DNA of 36,021 nucleotides from a virus: IMG/VR virus record IMGVR_UViG_3300008339_000219, positions 1 to 36,021 of that record; one strand, 5' to 3'. Shown piece by piece: positions 1 to 7,687 of this stretch (position 1 is its first letter; each line of letters starts with the position of its first letter). The notes under the pieces were generated by a model. It saw only the letters and a program-made list of their open reading frames with translations, ran no database searches and was not told where the DNA came from. The position numbers and the translations under genes were made by a program.

Positions 1-2
1 GA

Positions 3-113
3 AAAGGTGCAATAGCTAAATTTCTTGAAGGGTCAAATATAACATGGGAAGATTGTGTAAAGTATGGTTGGCAGGTGTACAAGGTTGATATTGTCTTTCA
101 GCCTTGCCGCTAA
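3..113 (+). CDS. C-terminal end of a small cassette-like gene (partial)
   Basis: Only the last 36 residues are in the window, read in frame from base 3 to a TAA at 111-113. The fragment ends in the residues VFQPCR. I do not recognise a function. The stop lies inside GCCTTGCCGCTAAC, close to the end of the cassette gene at 34744-34935, which ends KPCR with CCTTGCCGATAAC. That shared ending is typical of a gene followed directly by an attC-type inverse core, so this is probably the last gene of the cassette array rather than a core phage gene (inference). Confidence 0.55.
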   Translation, partial: KGAIAKFLEGSNITWEDCVKYGWQVYKVDIVFQPCR

Positions 114-153
114 CTATCTGATTGGTCTAATTTATTGTAAAATAACCAATTGA
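101..153. repeat. attC-like half site at left edge
   Basis: GCCTTGCCGCTAAC (101-114) resembles the inverse-core ends of the sites at the right end of the window. It is followed by a 6-bp inverted repeat, ATTGGT (121-126) with ACCAAT (145-150). No GTT-type core closes the site on the right, so it looks like the degenerate terminal site where an array meets phage backbone. This rests on one match and a short stem. Confidence 0.35.
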
Positions 154-162
154 TTTTCAACT

Positions 163-378
163 ATGATTTTTACAACGTGGATATCTTACAATGGTTTGAT
201 TGGCGTAACCAAAGATGGCGAATACTATGAGCTTAAAACAGGTAAAAAATTAAATAGAGAATATCACAATGGCGCACTATATTACAGGGCAAATAAAAGC
301 AAAAAAAGATACTCATGGAACAAAATAAACATTATGAAAAAAGAAGAAGTAGTACAAGTAATGGTAATGCCATTTTAG
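163..378 (+). CDS. Small hypothetical protein upstream of helicase
   Basis: 71 residues, with a beta-rich N-terminal part containing repeated GxxY-type turns (KDGEYYELKTGKKL, NGALYYRANKSKKRYSW) and a basic centre. I do not recognise the family. It overlaps the longest form of the helicase gene by 64 bases, but if the helicase starts at 387 the two genes would be separated by 8 bases, which is the commoner layout here. The last 15 residues, in the overlap, are the least certain. Confidence 0.5.
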   Translation: MIFTTWISYNGLIGVTKDGEYYELKTGKKLNREYHNGALYYRANKSKKRYSWNKINIMKKEEVVQVMVMPF

Positions 379-1796
379 AAGATACAATGATGCGTTTGCC
401 ACCACAAGCAACAGAATTAGAAGAAGTAGTATTAGGTGCGTGTTTGATAGATACTTCTTTTTATTTGATTTCTGACAAGATAAAGCCCGAACACTTCTAC
501 CTGCCACAGCATCAAATCATTTACAAAGCAATGCAGTCATTGTTTGATAAAGGCAGCGCAATTGATATGCTGACCGTTGTTACTGAATTAAAGTTGCAGG
601 GTAGGTTAGACGATGTTGGCATGTGGTACATTTCGCAACTTACTAATAAAATAGCAAGTTCAGCACACATTGAAAGCCATGCACTAATAATTAAACAAAA
701 ATTCATACAAAGGGAGTTAATAAGATTAGGCATGAATGCCGTTAAAGAAGCATATAATGACACCACAGATGCTTTGGAACTCCTTAACAACTACACATCT
801 AATTTACTTACCTTGTCTAATGAAGGCAGTCTTAAAAAGATTGAAACCAATGAAGAAATGGTAGATAAGTTAGCGAAAAAAATAGCAGAATTAAAACAAA
901 AAAAAGGCGATGTAATAGGCATACCTACAGGCTTAAACGAATTAGACAAAGGCACATGCGGACTATTGGCAGGACTTCACATCATTGCAGGGCGACCAGG
1001 CATGGGTAAGTCTGCATTTGTTTTGACAATAGTAAAAAACATTTGCTTGCAAAAAATACCTTGTCTGTTTTTTACAATCGAAATGGACAATATAAGCCAA
1101 AGTGAAAGGTTATTATCTTCTTTGTCAGGGGTTGAATACCAACGAATAAAAGACCCAAGATATTTAAGTAAAGATGAAGACATAGCAATTAATAACGCTT
1201 TATTAACCATGCAGAAAATGCCTTTGTATTGGGATGATAGCAGTTCAATTGATACCACCGAAATTAGGGCTAAAATAATACGCCAAATCAAAGATAATGG
1301 CATAAAAGTAGTAGTAGTTGACTATTTGCAACTAATGAATGGAAAGGGACAAAATAGGGAGCAAGAAGTGGCACACATTACAAGAACACTAAAAGCAATA
1401 AGCAAAGAGCATAACATACCAGTACTTGCATTGGCTCAACTAAGCAGAAGCGTAGAACAAAGGGGTGGTTCTAAAAGACCAACACTATCAGACCTTAGAG
1501 AAAGTGGGAGCGTAGAGCAAGATGCAGACACCGTAATGTTTATTTATCGTCCCGAATACTACGGAATAGAAACAGACGACAAGGGCGACAGTACTAAGGG
1601 GGTAGCTGAAATTATCATAGCAAAACAACGTTCAGGATTTACAGGTACTATTTATTTAAACTGCGATTTAAAATATATGAGGTTTGACAACAAAAAAGAA
1701 AGTTATTCGCCAACATTTGAACAAAAAAAGGCAGAAGTGATGCAGAATAAAATATTACCCAAAGGCAAAGAAGAAGATTTTAACGATGATTTTTGA
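315..1796 (+). CDS. dnaB: Replicative DNA helicase, DnaB family
   Basis: 493 residues. It unwinds the replication fork as a hexameric 5'-3' helicase. An N-terminal primase-interaction domain starts at LPPQATELEEVVLGA (28-42), followed by a linker and a RecA-like core. Visible motifs are Walker A AGRPGMGKS (225-233), Walker B VVVVDYLQL (332-340), LALAQLSR (371-378) and DLRESGSVEQDAD (393-405). Length and order are normal for DnaB. The true start may be 387 or 390 (MMRLPPQ), since residues 1-24 are not conserved in the family and overlap the upstream gene. A phage copy implies fork recruitment independent of host DnaB; no separate loader was recognised, although the protein at 27035 could initiate or load. 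Confidence 0.96.
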   Translation: MEQNKHYEKRRSSTSNGNAILEDTMMRLPPQATELEEVVLGACLIDTSFYLISDKIKPEHFYLPQHQIIYKAMQSLFDKGSAIDMLTVVTELKLQGRLDDVGMWYISQLTNKIASSAHIESHALIIKQKFIQRELIRLGMNAVKEAYNDTTDALELLNNYTSNLLTLSNEGSLKKIETNEEMVDKLAKKIAELKQKKGDVIGIPTGLNELDKGTCGLLAGLHIIAGRPGMGKSAFVLTIVKNICLQKIPCLFFTIEMDNISQSERLLSSLSGVEYQRIKDPRYLSKDEDIAINNALLTMQKMPLYWDDSSSIDTTEIRAKIIRQIKDNGIKVVVVDYLQLMNGKGQNREQEVAHITRTLKAISKEHNIPVLALAQLSRSVEQRGGSKRPTLSDLRESGSVEQDADTVMFIYRPEYYGIETDDKGDSTKGVAEIIIAKQRSGFTGTIYLNCDLKYMRFDNKKESYSPTFEQKKAEVMQNKILPKGKEEDFNDDF

Positions 1797-1822
1797 AAAT
1801 TCAAAATAAATTAGTAGATTTG
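1791..1822 (+). promoter_or_regulatory. Bacteroidetes-type promoter with 16-bp inverted-repeat operator
   Basis: The -33 element TTTTG (1791-1795) and the -7 element TAGATTTG (1815-1822) are 19 bp apart, matching the Bacteroidetes housekeeping consensus. The -33 box is the left arm of TTTTGAAAATTCAAAA (1791-1806), which occurs identically at 30760 and 31866 with the same 19-bp spacing. Transcription should start about 1828, just before the ATG at 1837. Confidence 0.75.
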
Positions 1823-1836
1823 CAAAAACAAAACCT

Positions 1837-2178
1837 ATGACAGCACAAGAACTAAGAATTGGCAATTTAGTTTACTTAGACGATACTATAATTACTATAA
1901 CACTTAAAGACTTAATAGCAATAAGTCAATCAGAAGATTGGGCTAAATTATATCAGCCAATACCACTAACAGAAGATATATTGTTCGAGCATAAGTGGTT
2001 GCAGGTAAAATCTAAACACAGTACATTTCAAGCAATACAAATAGGCATTAATCACAATATACTTATATTAGATTACAAAGACCATTTGAGTTGTGTAGTT
2101 TCAAGAATTAAATACCTCCACCAACTTCAAAACTTTTACTTTGCATTAAATGGCGAAGAACTGCCTGTAAATCTTTAA
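1837..2178 (+). CDS. Conserved Bacteroidetes phage protein (ELRIGN family)
   Basis: 113 residues. The opening TAQELRIGNLVYLD and the closing KYLHQLQNFYFALNGEEL are the two conserved ends of a small protein that is very common in Bacteroidetes phages and prophages; its function is unknown. It is the first gene after the promoter at 1791-1822 and is probably an early accessory protein. No membrane segment or catalytic motif is visible. Confidence 0.8.
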   Translation: MTAQELRIGNLVYLDDTIITITLKDLIAISQSEDWAKLYQPIPLTEDILFEHKWLQVKSKHSTFQAIQIGINHNILILDYKDHLSCVVSRIKYLHQLQNFYFALNGEELPVNL

Positions 2179-2223
2179 ACCACTAATTGCAAATAACAGA
2201 TAAAAATAAAACCTTTGAAACCC

Positions 2224-2254
2224 TTGAAAACATTGATTAAAAACCTTAAATTTG
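2224..2254 (+). promoter_or_regulatory. Promoter, near-leaderless
   Basis: TTG (2224-2226) and TAAATTTG (2247-2254) are 20 bp apart. The following ATG is at 2259, where transcription itself should begin, so the message would have almost no leader unless translation starts at the second ATG at 2304. Confidence 0.6.
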
Positions 2255-2258
2255 TTAA

Positions 2259-2711
2259 ATGACAACACTCTTAATTATAATTGCATCAGTAATATTCAGC
2301 GTAATGTTTGCTTATAGAAATTATTGGCAGATAGAACAATTCAGAACAACAAGACACGCTTTAGGCTATGTTTATGAGGAGTTAGACACCGAAATAGATT
2401 ACTATAATGAAAAGTGGCATAAGTGGCAATTTGCACTTCAAATCTATATCGGGCTTATAATATGGTATTTTTCATTTCTAAGCGGTTTTAGCGCATTAAA
2501 TAGCTTTGGGCACGGCTTACTATTCGGGAGTATCTTTTGGCTTGTATTTGATACCTTATTAGGCTATAAATTAACAGGAAACCTATTACACGTTGATAGC
2601 AATGGCATAGGAACGATTTACACCAAAACATTTAAAACCTATGACAAAATAGCTTTGGCAGTTTCTAAGGTGTTATTTGTGGCAATTTCAGTAATTTTGA
2701 GTTTATTATGA
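2259..2711 (+). CDS. Polytopic membrane protein
   Basis: 150 residues with about four hydrophobic segments: roughly 2-19, 53-73, 83-101 and 130-150. The loop at 25-52 is acidic and aromatic. The protein probably sits in the inner membrane. Its function is unknown; candidates are superinfection exclusion or membrane anchoring of replication, with nothing here to choose between them. The stop overlaps the start of the next gene (ATGA at 2708-2711), so the two are probably translationally coupled. A start at 2304 would remove the first segment. Confidence 0.7.
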   Translation: MTTLLIIIASVIFSVMFAYRNYWQIEQFRTTRHALGYVYEELDTEIDYYNEKWHKWQFALQIYIGLIIWYFSFLSGFSALNSFGHGLLFGSIFWLVFDTLLGYKLTGNLLHVDSNGIGTIYTKTFKTYDKIALAVSKVLFVAISVILSLL

Positions 2712-2821
2712 GAGATAAAACCAACAACAAGACCACGTTCGGCAAACGCAAAGGCGGAAAAGCCAAGAAAAGAAGAAGCGGAAAGGATAAAAGAGTAAAA
2801 CAGTCAAGAGGACAAGGATAA
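2708..2821 (+). CDS. Tiny, very basic protein
   Basis: 37 residues, about a third of them Lys or Arg, with the core GKRKGGKAKKRR and a C-terminal SRGQG. It begins in an ATGA overlap with the membrane protein. Short basic proteins of this type occur in Bacteroidetes phages and would be expected to bind nucleic acid, but this is inference from charge only. Confidence 0.6.
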   Translation: MRDKTNNKTTFGKRKGGKAKKRRSGKDKRVKQSRGQG

Positions 2822-2845
2822 TTATTAACCATTAAATAAATAAAC

Positions 2846-3079
2846 ATGATTTACATTCCAAAACAATTATGGGTAAACACCCAATCGCAATCAGTAGCAT
2901 TGCCTATTTTAAACGAAACAATTAGCGAACAAGCAAAGGTATTTAATTTAGCCTTTAATGAATTTGAAACTACCAGCGTTATTCAGTATATTTCAGAAGA
3001 TGGCGAAAACATGCATGAAGTATTAGAAGATTATGAAGAAAAAGTATTTGAAATGATTTACCAATTCAATGGAATGTAA
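2846..3079 (+). CDS. Small acidic hypothetical protein
   Basis: 77 residues starting MIYIPKQLWV, with a strongly acidic C-terminal half (EDGENMHEVLEDYEEKVFEM). No family recognised. It lies in a tight run with the next gene (stop at 3077-3079, next ATG at 3081), consistent with one early operon. Confidence 0.6.
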   Translation: MIYIPKQLWVNTQSQSVALPILNETISEQAKVFNLAFNEFETTSVIQYISEDGENMHEVLEDYEEKVFEMIYQFNGM

Positions 3080-3080
3080 T

Positions 3081-3383
3081 ATGTACCACCAAACAAGCTT
3101 GTATATTTATTACAAAAAAACAATAGTAGGCGGTATATCAATACATGATGACTTAGAAAACACATTAGATTTATTTTATTCAAGCACAGCATATTTAGAA
3201 CAACCCAAAACAGTAAAACAATTGAAAGATTTAGTTGAGTGGCAAATCAAACGGTTTAAAAAACGAAACAAGCTATTCAAATACGAACAAAAACTTTTGA
3301 GCCAATGCGAAACATTGTTGTTAAAGCTAAATTGTTTTAGGAATAATTTAATTGTATCAGATTTATTGCACGATAAAAAATAA
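3081..3383 (+). CDS. Small basic hypothetical protein
   Basis: 100 residues from the ATG at 3081; an in-frame ATG at 3069 would add four residues but overlap the upstream gene. The middle is basic (WQIKRFKKRNKLFKYEQKLL) and probably helical. Not recognised. It is the last gene before a long non-coding stretch, and the promoter-like TTG for that stretch lies inside its 3' end. Confidence 0.6.
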   Translation: MYHQTSLYIYYKKTIVGGISIHDDLENTLDLFYSSTAYLEQPKTVKQLKDLVEWQIKRFKKRNKLFKYEQKLLSQCETLLLKLNCFRNNLIVSDLLHDKK

Positions 3384-3396
3384 ATTAGTATCTTGC
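3366..3396 (+). promoter_or_regulatory. Possible late promoter
   Basis: TTG (3366-3368) is followed after 20 bp by TATCTTGC (3389-3396), one base short of TAnnTTTGC. It is placed where a phage late promoter would be, just upstream of a leader with a strong terminator and the packaging genes. The -7 match is imperfect. Confidence 0.35.
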
Positions 3397-3459
3397 ATTC
3401 GCATTGTTGCTGATGCAGTAAAGATATTTGATGTGGTTGCGGACACATGCCCCACATAT

Positions 3460-3498
3460 AAAAGCCTTAACATGCCAGCAACCTTGTTAGGGCTTTTT
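3460..3498 (+). terminator. Intrinsic terminator in the late leader, with competing stem
   Basis: AAAAGCCTTAAC (3460-3471) pairs with GTTAGGGCTTTT (3486-3497), 12 pairs with one T-G wobble, then a T run. The right arm also forms a second perfect 6-bp stem, AGGGCT (3489-3494) with AGCCCT (3505-3510), so the two structures exclude each other. That is the geometry of a conditional terminator. A weaker upstream stem is ATGTGG (3430-3435) with CCACAT. Confidence 0.75.
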
Positions 3499-3504
3499 GC
3501 TTTT

Positions 3505-3870
3505 TAGCCCTTTACAAAGCAACGGAGAGGTTGTATAAGAGCATCGGAGTAGTGGTTTGGCTAAATACGTTTACAGCTACTCTTAAAGCGTTATAAATGG
3601 GACTATGCGAAGCGCAACGGTGGTGCGAAAGTTACGAGCCGTAAGACATAGATGCAAGTTGAATATTGCAGACAGTGGGTAACAAGTAATCGGTAATCAA
3701 CGACACGATTAACGCTAAGGACGAGAGGCTCATTTCGACAAGCTAATTAAGTCTAAAGTGGTGCAACCAACTACTAATTAACTTTAGTAGGGGGGCTTGC
3801 TATCACTTTAACTCAAGGTCTATTTCTCTAAGCTATTATAATAATAAAGAAAATAATTACTAACTTTATA
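3505..3870 (+). ncRNA. Candidate structured non-coding RNA upstream of terminase
   Basis: No credible open reading frame occurs here, and the strand is visibly richer in G than its neighbours. Local stems seen by eye: TAAG/CTTA and AGTAG/CTACT (about 3537-3584), CTATG (3603-3607) with CATAG (3647-3651), ACGG/CCGT inside that, TGCAA/TTGCA (3653-3670), TAATCG (3687-3692) with CGATTA, CTAAAG with CTTTAG, and the competing CTACTAA/TTAGTAG (3771-3790). I found no intron, tmRNA or tRNA signature. It could instead be the packaging (pac/cos) region, which usually lies beside the small terminase gene. Confidence 0.45.
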
Positions 3871-3878
3871 AAACAATT

Positions 3879-4108
3879 ATGGAAAAAAAATACGTAGGCT
3901 CAAGCAGAAACATTCAAGGCAAATTTGGCGAAATTCAAAAGATAAGTTTCAACAAAAAAGATTTACAATTAATGCTTGACAATTTAACGAAAAAGGCTAT
4001 GTCAATTTAAACCGAGTAGCCAAAAAGGAAACCGATAAATTCGGCAACACTCATTACTTAGTCATAGACGAGTGGAAAAAAGACAATGGCGGTAATTTAC
4101 AGTTTTAG
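3879..4108 (+). pseudogene. Frameshifted conserved small phage protein
   Basis: The ATG at 3879 opens a 43-residue frame (MEKKYVGSSRNIQGKFGEIQ...) ending at 4008-4010. The frame one base back continues the same protein from about 3983: NEKGYVNLNRVAKKE, then DKFGNTHYLVIDEWKK, to TAG at 4106-4108. Together they read as one full small protein of a family I know from Bacteroidetes phages (NEKGYVNL and DKFGNTHY motifs). One base appears to be missing near the TTT at 3983-3985. The sequence GAAAAAG (3989-3995) could in principle allow -1 slippage. Confidence 0.7.
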
Positions 4109-4126
4109 ATTAATTTACTATATTTG
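4096..4126 (+). promoter_or_regulatory. Possible terminase promoter
   Basis: TATATTTG (4119-4126) is a perfect -7 element 18 bases before the small terminase start. The -33 position has only TTTAC (4096-4100), so this promoter would be weak or need an activator. Confidence 0.4.
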
Positions 4127-4144
4127 TATTAACAAAACAATGCA

Positions 4145-4579
4145 ATGGGCAACCCTAAGTTTACAAATGAATTATTTGATAAAATATGTGAAGAAATAGC
4201 ATATTCAGATAAAGGATTAGTTTCTATTTGCAAAAAACATAATATAAACGCTAAGAGTTTTTATGATTGGTTAAAAGAAAGTGAAGATTTAAGTAACAAA
4301 TACGCGCGCGCGCGAGAAATGCAAGCCGATTATTTAGCAGACCAAATAATTGAGATAGCAGACGAAAGTGAAAACGATACAATGACAAATGATTTAGGGC
4401 AAGAAATGACAAACCACGAAGTAATTGCACGAAGCCGATTAAGGGTAGATGCAAGAAAGTGGAAAGCATCTAAATTATACCCTAAAAAATATGCAGACAG
4501 GGTTGATAGTGATTTGACTACAAAAGGCGAAAAACTTAATTTACCCCCATTCATGCGAGCCAATGAAAGTAAACCCTAA
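4145..4579 (+). CDS. terS: Terminase small subunit, Sf6-like
   Basis: 144 residues. It recognises phage DNA and hands it to the large subunit for packaging. An N-terminal helix-turn-helix (about 18-45, LVSICKKHNINAKSFYDWLKE) is followed by the YARAREMQADYLADQI helix and RLRVDARKWKASKLYPKKYADR, both hallmarks of the Sf6-type small terminase. Length is typical. It overlaps the large subunit by 17 bases. A (CG)6 run at 4303-4314 encodes the conserved ARAR. Confidence 0.9.
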   Translation: MGNPKFTNELFDKICEEIAYSDKGLVSICKKHNINAKSFYDWLKESEDLSNKYARAREMQADYLADQIIEIADESENDTMTNDLGQEMTNHEVIARSRLRVDARKWKASKLYPKKYADRVDSDLTTKGEKLNLPPFMRANESKP

Positions 4580-5708
4580 TTTTACCTACCTTTATGATAA
4601 AATAGAAACAGACCGAGTAATATTATTACAAGGTGGTACAAGGTCGGGCAAAACATATTCAACTATTTTATTTATTATAGACTATTGCTTGCAATATACA
4701 GGCATGGAGATAGACATTTGCCGAGATACATTCACGGCATTAAAGGCAACGGCATGGAAAGATTTTAAAGACGTGCTAATTAGTTGCAACTTATACAACG
4801 AAGCCTACCACAACAAAACAGACCACACATATACATTAAACGGCAATACTATAAGTTATTACGGAGCAGACACTCCCGATAAAATACATGGTAGAAGTAG
4901 AGATATACTTTGGATTAACGAAGCACATCAGTTCCCAAGTGAAACCATAGACCAACTTTTTCCAAGAACACGATATAAAATAATAGCAGACTATAATCCT
5001 GCATTAGGTTTAGACCATTGGCTTGACCCCTACATAGATAAATATGGAGTATGTATAACTACTTATAAGGACAACCCACATCTTACACAGGCACAGATTG
5101 AAGATATTGAAAGCAGAAAAGGAAATGAGTATTGGTGGCAGGTGTATGGTTCAGGTCAAAGGGCAAATCGTGAGGGTGCAATATTTACGAATTGGGCAAT
5201 AGGTGAATTTGATAACAGCCTACCTTATTGTTACGGTCAAGATTATGGTTTTGCGATTGACCCCACTACATTGGTTAAGGTGGCAGTAGATAAAAAGAAT
5301 AAAAAGATATACGTTGATGAATGCTTCTACAATAAAAATCAATTAGGAACTGATACCATCTTTGAACTAAATAAAGCGCACATACAAAAGCCAAGTGATT
5401 TAATAATAGCCGATAGTGCTGAACCACGATTGATTGACGAATTAAGGCGTAAAGGCTTGAATATTCGAGGTGCTATCAAAGGTCAGGGCAGCGTAACGGC
5501 AGGTATAACTCAAATGCAAGACTATCAGATTGTGGTTACCGAGCGTTCAACCAATACCCGAAAAGAACTATCTAATTATTGTTGGAACGATAAAAAGGCA
5601 GGCATACCGATTGATGACTATAATCACACGATTGACCCGATACGCTATACCCTAAAAGAATTAACACAAACTGCATTATCTTTGCCTAAACACTTTGCAA
5701 ACCGATGA
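4563..5708 (+). CDS. terL: Terminase large subunit
   Basis: 381 residues; the ATPase-nuclease motor that packages DNA into proheads. Walker A GGTRSGKT (24-31), Walker B ILWINEAH (115-122, catalytic E120), coupling motif ADYNP (142-146). The nuclease domain carries acidic residues in GQDYGFAIDP (225-234), IIADSAEP (281-288) and NHTIDPIRY (354-362). Slightly short but complete. It overlaps terS at the start and the next gene by ATGA (5705-5708), so packaging and the following genes are one operon. Confidence 0.95.
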   Translation: MKVNPNFTYLYDKIETDRVILLQGGTRSGKTYSTILFIIDYCLQYTGMEIDICRDTFTALKATAWKDFKDVLISCNLYNEAYHNKTDHTYTLNGNTISYYGADTPDKIHGRSRDILWINEAHQFPSETIDQLFPRTRYKIIADYNPALGLDHWLDPYIDKYGVCITTYKDNPHLTQAQIEDIESRKGNEYWWQVYGSGQRANREGAIFTNWAIGEFDNSLPYCYGQDYGFAIDPTTLVKVAVDKKNKKIYVDECFYNKNQLGTDTIFELNKAHIQKPSDLIIADSAEPRLIDELRRKGLNIRGAIKGQGSVTAGITQMQDYQIVVTERSTNTRKELSNYCWNDKKAGIPIDDYNHTIDPIRYTLKELTQTALSLPKHFANR

Positions 5709-6382
5709 TAACAGTTAAGACACCTGCAAACACATACGAAGTGCCAACTAACTTTGACGAGTTGACTTGGAAACAATTTGTTGCTTTAGTCAACCATGCA
5801 GACCGTAATATCATTGAACGATTAAAGGTTGCCACAGGCATAAGTGAAGATGAACTTTTAGATATGTCTATAAACGATTTTAAGACCATTTGTGAAGCGG
5901 TAGTTTATACAGATATTCTATTTGTCGCAGAAGCATACGGAGGTATAGAGATTGATTTAAACATAGGTAAAGAAAGTTACGGCAAATTAGAAAAAGCAAG
6001 GCAGGCAATTATTCAAAGTGGCAATTGGGTAAAAGCAGCGCAACAAGTTGGTTTAGTTTATTTGAATGAAGATATAAACGATTATCAATTGCCTTTAGCA
6101 ATGGCAAAGATTAAGACCGTTTTTGAATTATTAAATGAGTTCTTGACTAAATTCAAGAAACTATACGAAGGCGAAACCGAAGCCGAAGAAGAAATAGCAG
6201 GCGTTGAAGTGTTTAGAAAGTTTGGCAGTTTTCCAACGATTGACAGATTGGCTATTGTTTACGGCAAATCACATGATGAAGTTTTGGATATGCCAGCCGA
6301 AATAGTGATGACTAAGTTATTATACGATTTAGAGAAAGCGGAATACGATGAAAGGTTAATGAAAATAAAGACAGCTAAATGA
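5705..6382 (+). CDS. Phage structural/assembly protein, function uncertain
   Basis: 225 residues, mostly helical by composition. It opens ITVKTPANTYEVPTNFDELTWKQFVAL and ends DMPAEIVMTKLLYDLEKAEYDERL. It is coupled by ATGA overlaps at both ends to terL and to a tail-completion-like gene. The C-terminal pattern recalls tail assembly chaperones, but those normally sit just before the tape measure and this gene is more than 4 kb upstream of it. I leave the function open. Confidence 0.65.
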   Translation: MITVKTPANTYEVPTNFDELTWKQFVALVNHADRNIIERLKVATGISEDELLDMSINDFKTICEAVVYTDILFVAEAYGGIEIDLNIGKESYGKLEKARQAIIQSGNWVKAAQQVGLVYLNEDINDYQLPLAMAKIKTVFELLNEFLTKFKKLYEGETEAEEEIAGVEVFRKFGSFPTIDRLAIVYGKSHDEVLDMPAEIVMTKLLYDLEKAEYDERLMKIKTAK

Positions 6383-6924
6383 GTTTCTTAGACACCATAG
6401 GGCAACAAGCGGTAGCAAGGTTAAAGAATAATATCTTGAATGTAACCTATAATGGTATTCAGCCTGCAAATAACACAGGCAAGTTAGCCGAAAGCATAAG
6501 ATACGAAGCAACAGAAACAAGGGTAACGGTTTACGCTGAAAACTATGTGTATAATGTATCAGAGGGCAGGAAAGCAGGTAAATATCCGCCTTACAATCCA
6601 AACGATACAAGGTATGGAGTAAAGACTAAGGGCGTGAACAAGGGCAAGCCCCGTGGTACATTTCCTCAATTAGCCGATTGGGTTGAAACAAAATCGGGGG
6701 TAAAAAGTAGATTAGGCTTTGATGCAAAGACCGAAGCAGAAAAAGCAGGAACTGTTTTTGCAATAGCTAAAAAAATGGCAGAAGAAGGTAATTTAATACA
6801 CCGTAAAGGCGGTAGTGATATGTTGAGCAGCGTAATAGATGAAGCGTTCACTAATGCAATAAAAAATGAAATAAGTGGTATATTAGTGCTTGAATTTAAA
6901 AGTATATTAAATGGCAACACTTAG
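6379..6924 (+). CDS. Head-tail joining / tail completion protein (HK97 gp10-like)
   Basis: 181 residues. The pattern NNTGKLAESIRYEAT, VTVYAENYVYNVSEGRKAGKYPP and a tryptophan-containing helix (LADWVETKSG) matches the HK97 gp10/neck-protein style: early helix, beta core with a YxxxVxxG turn, then helices. These proteins cap or join the tail to the head connector. Coupled by ATGA upstream; the 3' end overlaps the next gene by 14 bases. Confidence 0.65.
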   Translation: MSFLDTIGQQAVARLKNNILNVTYNGIQPANNTGKLAESIRYEATETRVTVYAENYVYNVSEGRKAGKYPPYNPNDTRYGVKTKGVNKGKPRGTFPQLADWVETKSGVKSRLGFDAKTEAEKAGTVFAIAKKMAEEGNLIHRKGGSDMLSSVIDEAFTNAIKNEISGILVLEFKSILNGNT

Positions 6925-7687
6925 CACATATTTAGACAATGTAGTTACACCGTTTGCGTGGAGTAGTTGCCACCAGCCTATCATTTATGAGGGCGAGCCA
7001 CAGACACGAACAAACGTAATCATGCAGAATAATGCAGGTAGGTTGCAAGTTACTTTTAGTAGTGCTTTTAGTGTTACGTTGTCAGCGGGTGAATTATTAT
7101 ATATTGGCGATGGCGTGTACAAAGGTTTCCACACCATAAGAACAGTTAATACGAGTGTTCAAGTAGTATTGGAAACAACTTATCAAGTCAATGATATTTT
7201 ACCAAGACCTATTAAGTATTGCCCTAAGTTAAACTTTGAATTATACTTAGGTTATGACATTGGTGAACAATACGCAACGGAGTTACCACTAACTAAGATA
7301 GCAGACTTAACGGCAGAAATCAATACAAGAACGATTAAGTATAAATGGGATGTATCAGGTTTTTTAAAATCAACATTTCAGATTAAGCCCCCAACCATAG
7401 GCGTTGACTTTAATTTATTCAACCGTTTTAGATTATACTTTCAAGACCAAGAACTTGAAAGCTATCAGGTAGCCAATGCAGCGATTGAGCAAGACTATTT
7501 TAATCAAAACTTTGTCAATACCGATGCGTGGTTAAACAGTCAAGACGTTATACTTTTTACTTGCGGAAAAACGATTGCAAGTAAATTAGAAAATAACGTA
7601 ATTGTAAACTATTTGACTACCGATAATGAAACCGAACCTGAATTTGAACCCACAGAATTTAATAATCAATTTAAAATAACGTTATGA
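6911..7687 (+). CDS. Phage tail-associated structural protein
   Basis: 258 residues, beta-rich, with no signal peptide. It has a central run LNFELYLGYDIGEQY and a C-terminal FTCGKTIASKLEN. I do not recognise a named family. Its place between a neck-like protein and the large protein at 8601, in an unbroken overlapping operon, points to a tail or baseplate part. The start overlaps the gp10-like gene by 14 bases and the stop is in ATGA with the next gene. Confidence 0.65.
   Translation: MATLSTYLDNVVTPFAWSSCHQPIIYEGEPQTRTNVIMQNNAGRLQVTFSSAFSVTLSAGELLYIGDGVYKGFHTIRTVNTSVQVVLETTYQVNDILPRPIKYCPKLNFELYLGYDIGEQYATELPLTKIADLTAEINTRTIKYKWDVSGFLKSTFQIKPPTIGVDFNLFNRFRLYFQDQELESYQVANAAIEQDYFNQNFVNTDAWLNSQDVILFTCGKTIASKLENNVIVNYLTTDNETEPEFEPTEFNNQFKITL

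Noticed and set aside
3505-3870. Group I or group II intron, tmRNA or tRNA in the non-coding region
   Set aside because: I found no GTGYG start, no domain V hairpin, no group I core elements, no T-arm sequence and no tag-peptide frame. The flanking genes are not split.
4303-4314. (CG)6 run in an AT-rich gene, possible Z-DNA or recombination site
   Set aside because: It encodes the conserved ARAR of the terminase small subunit helix, so codon choice explains it.
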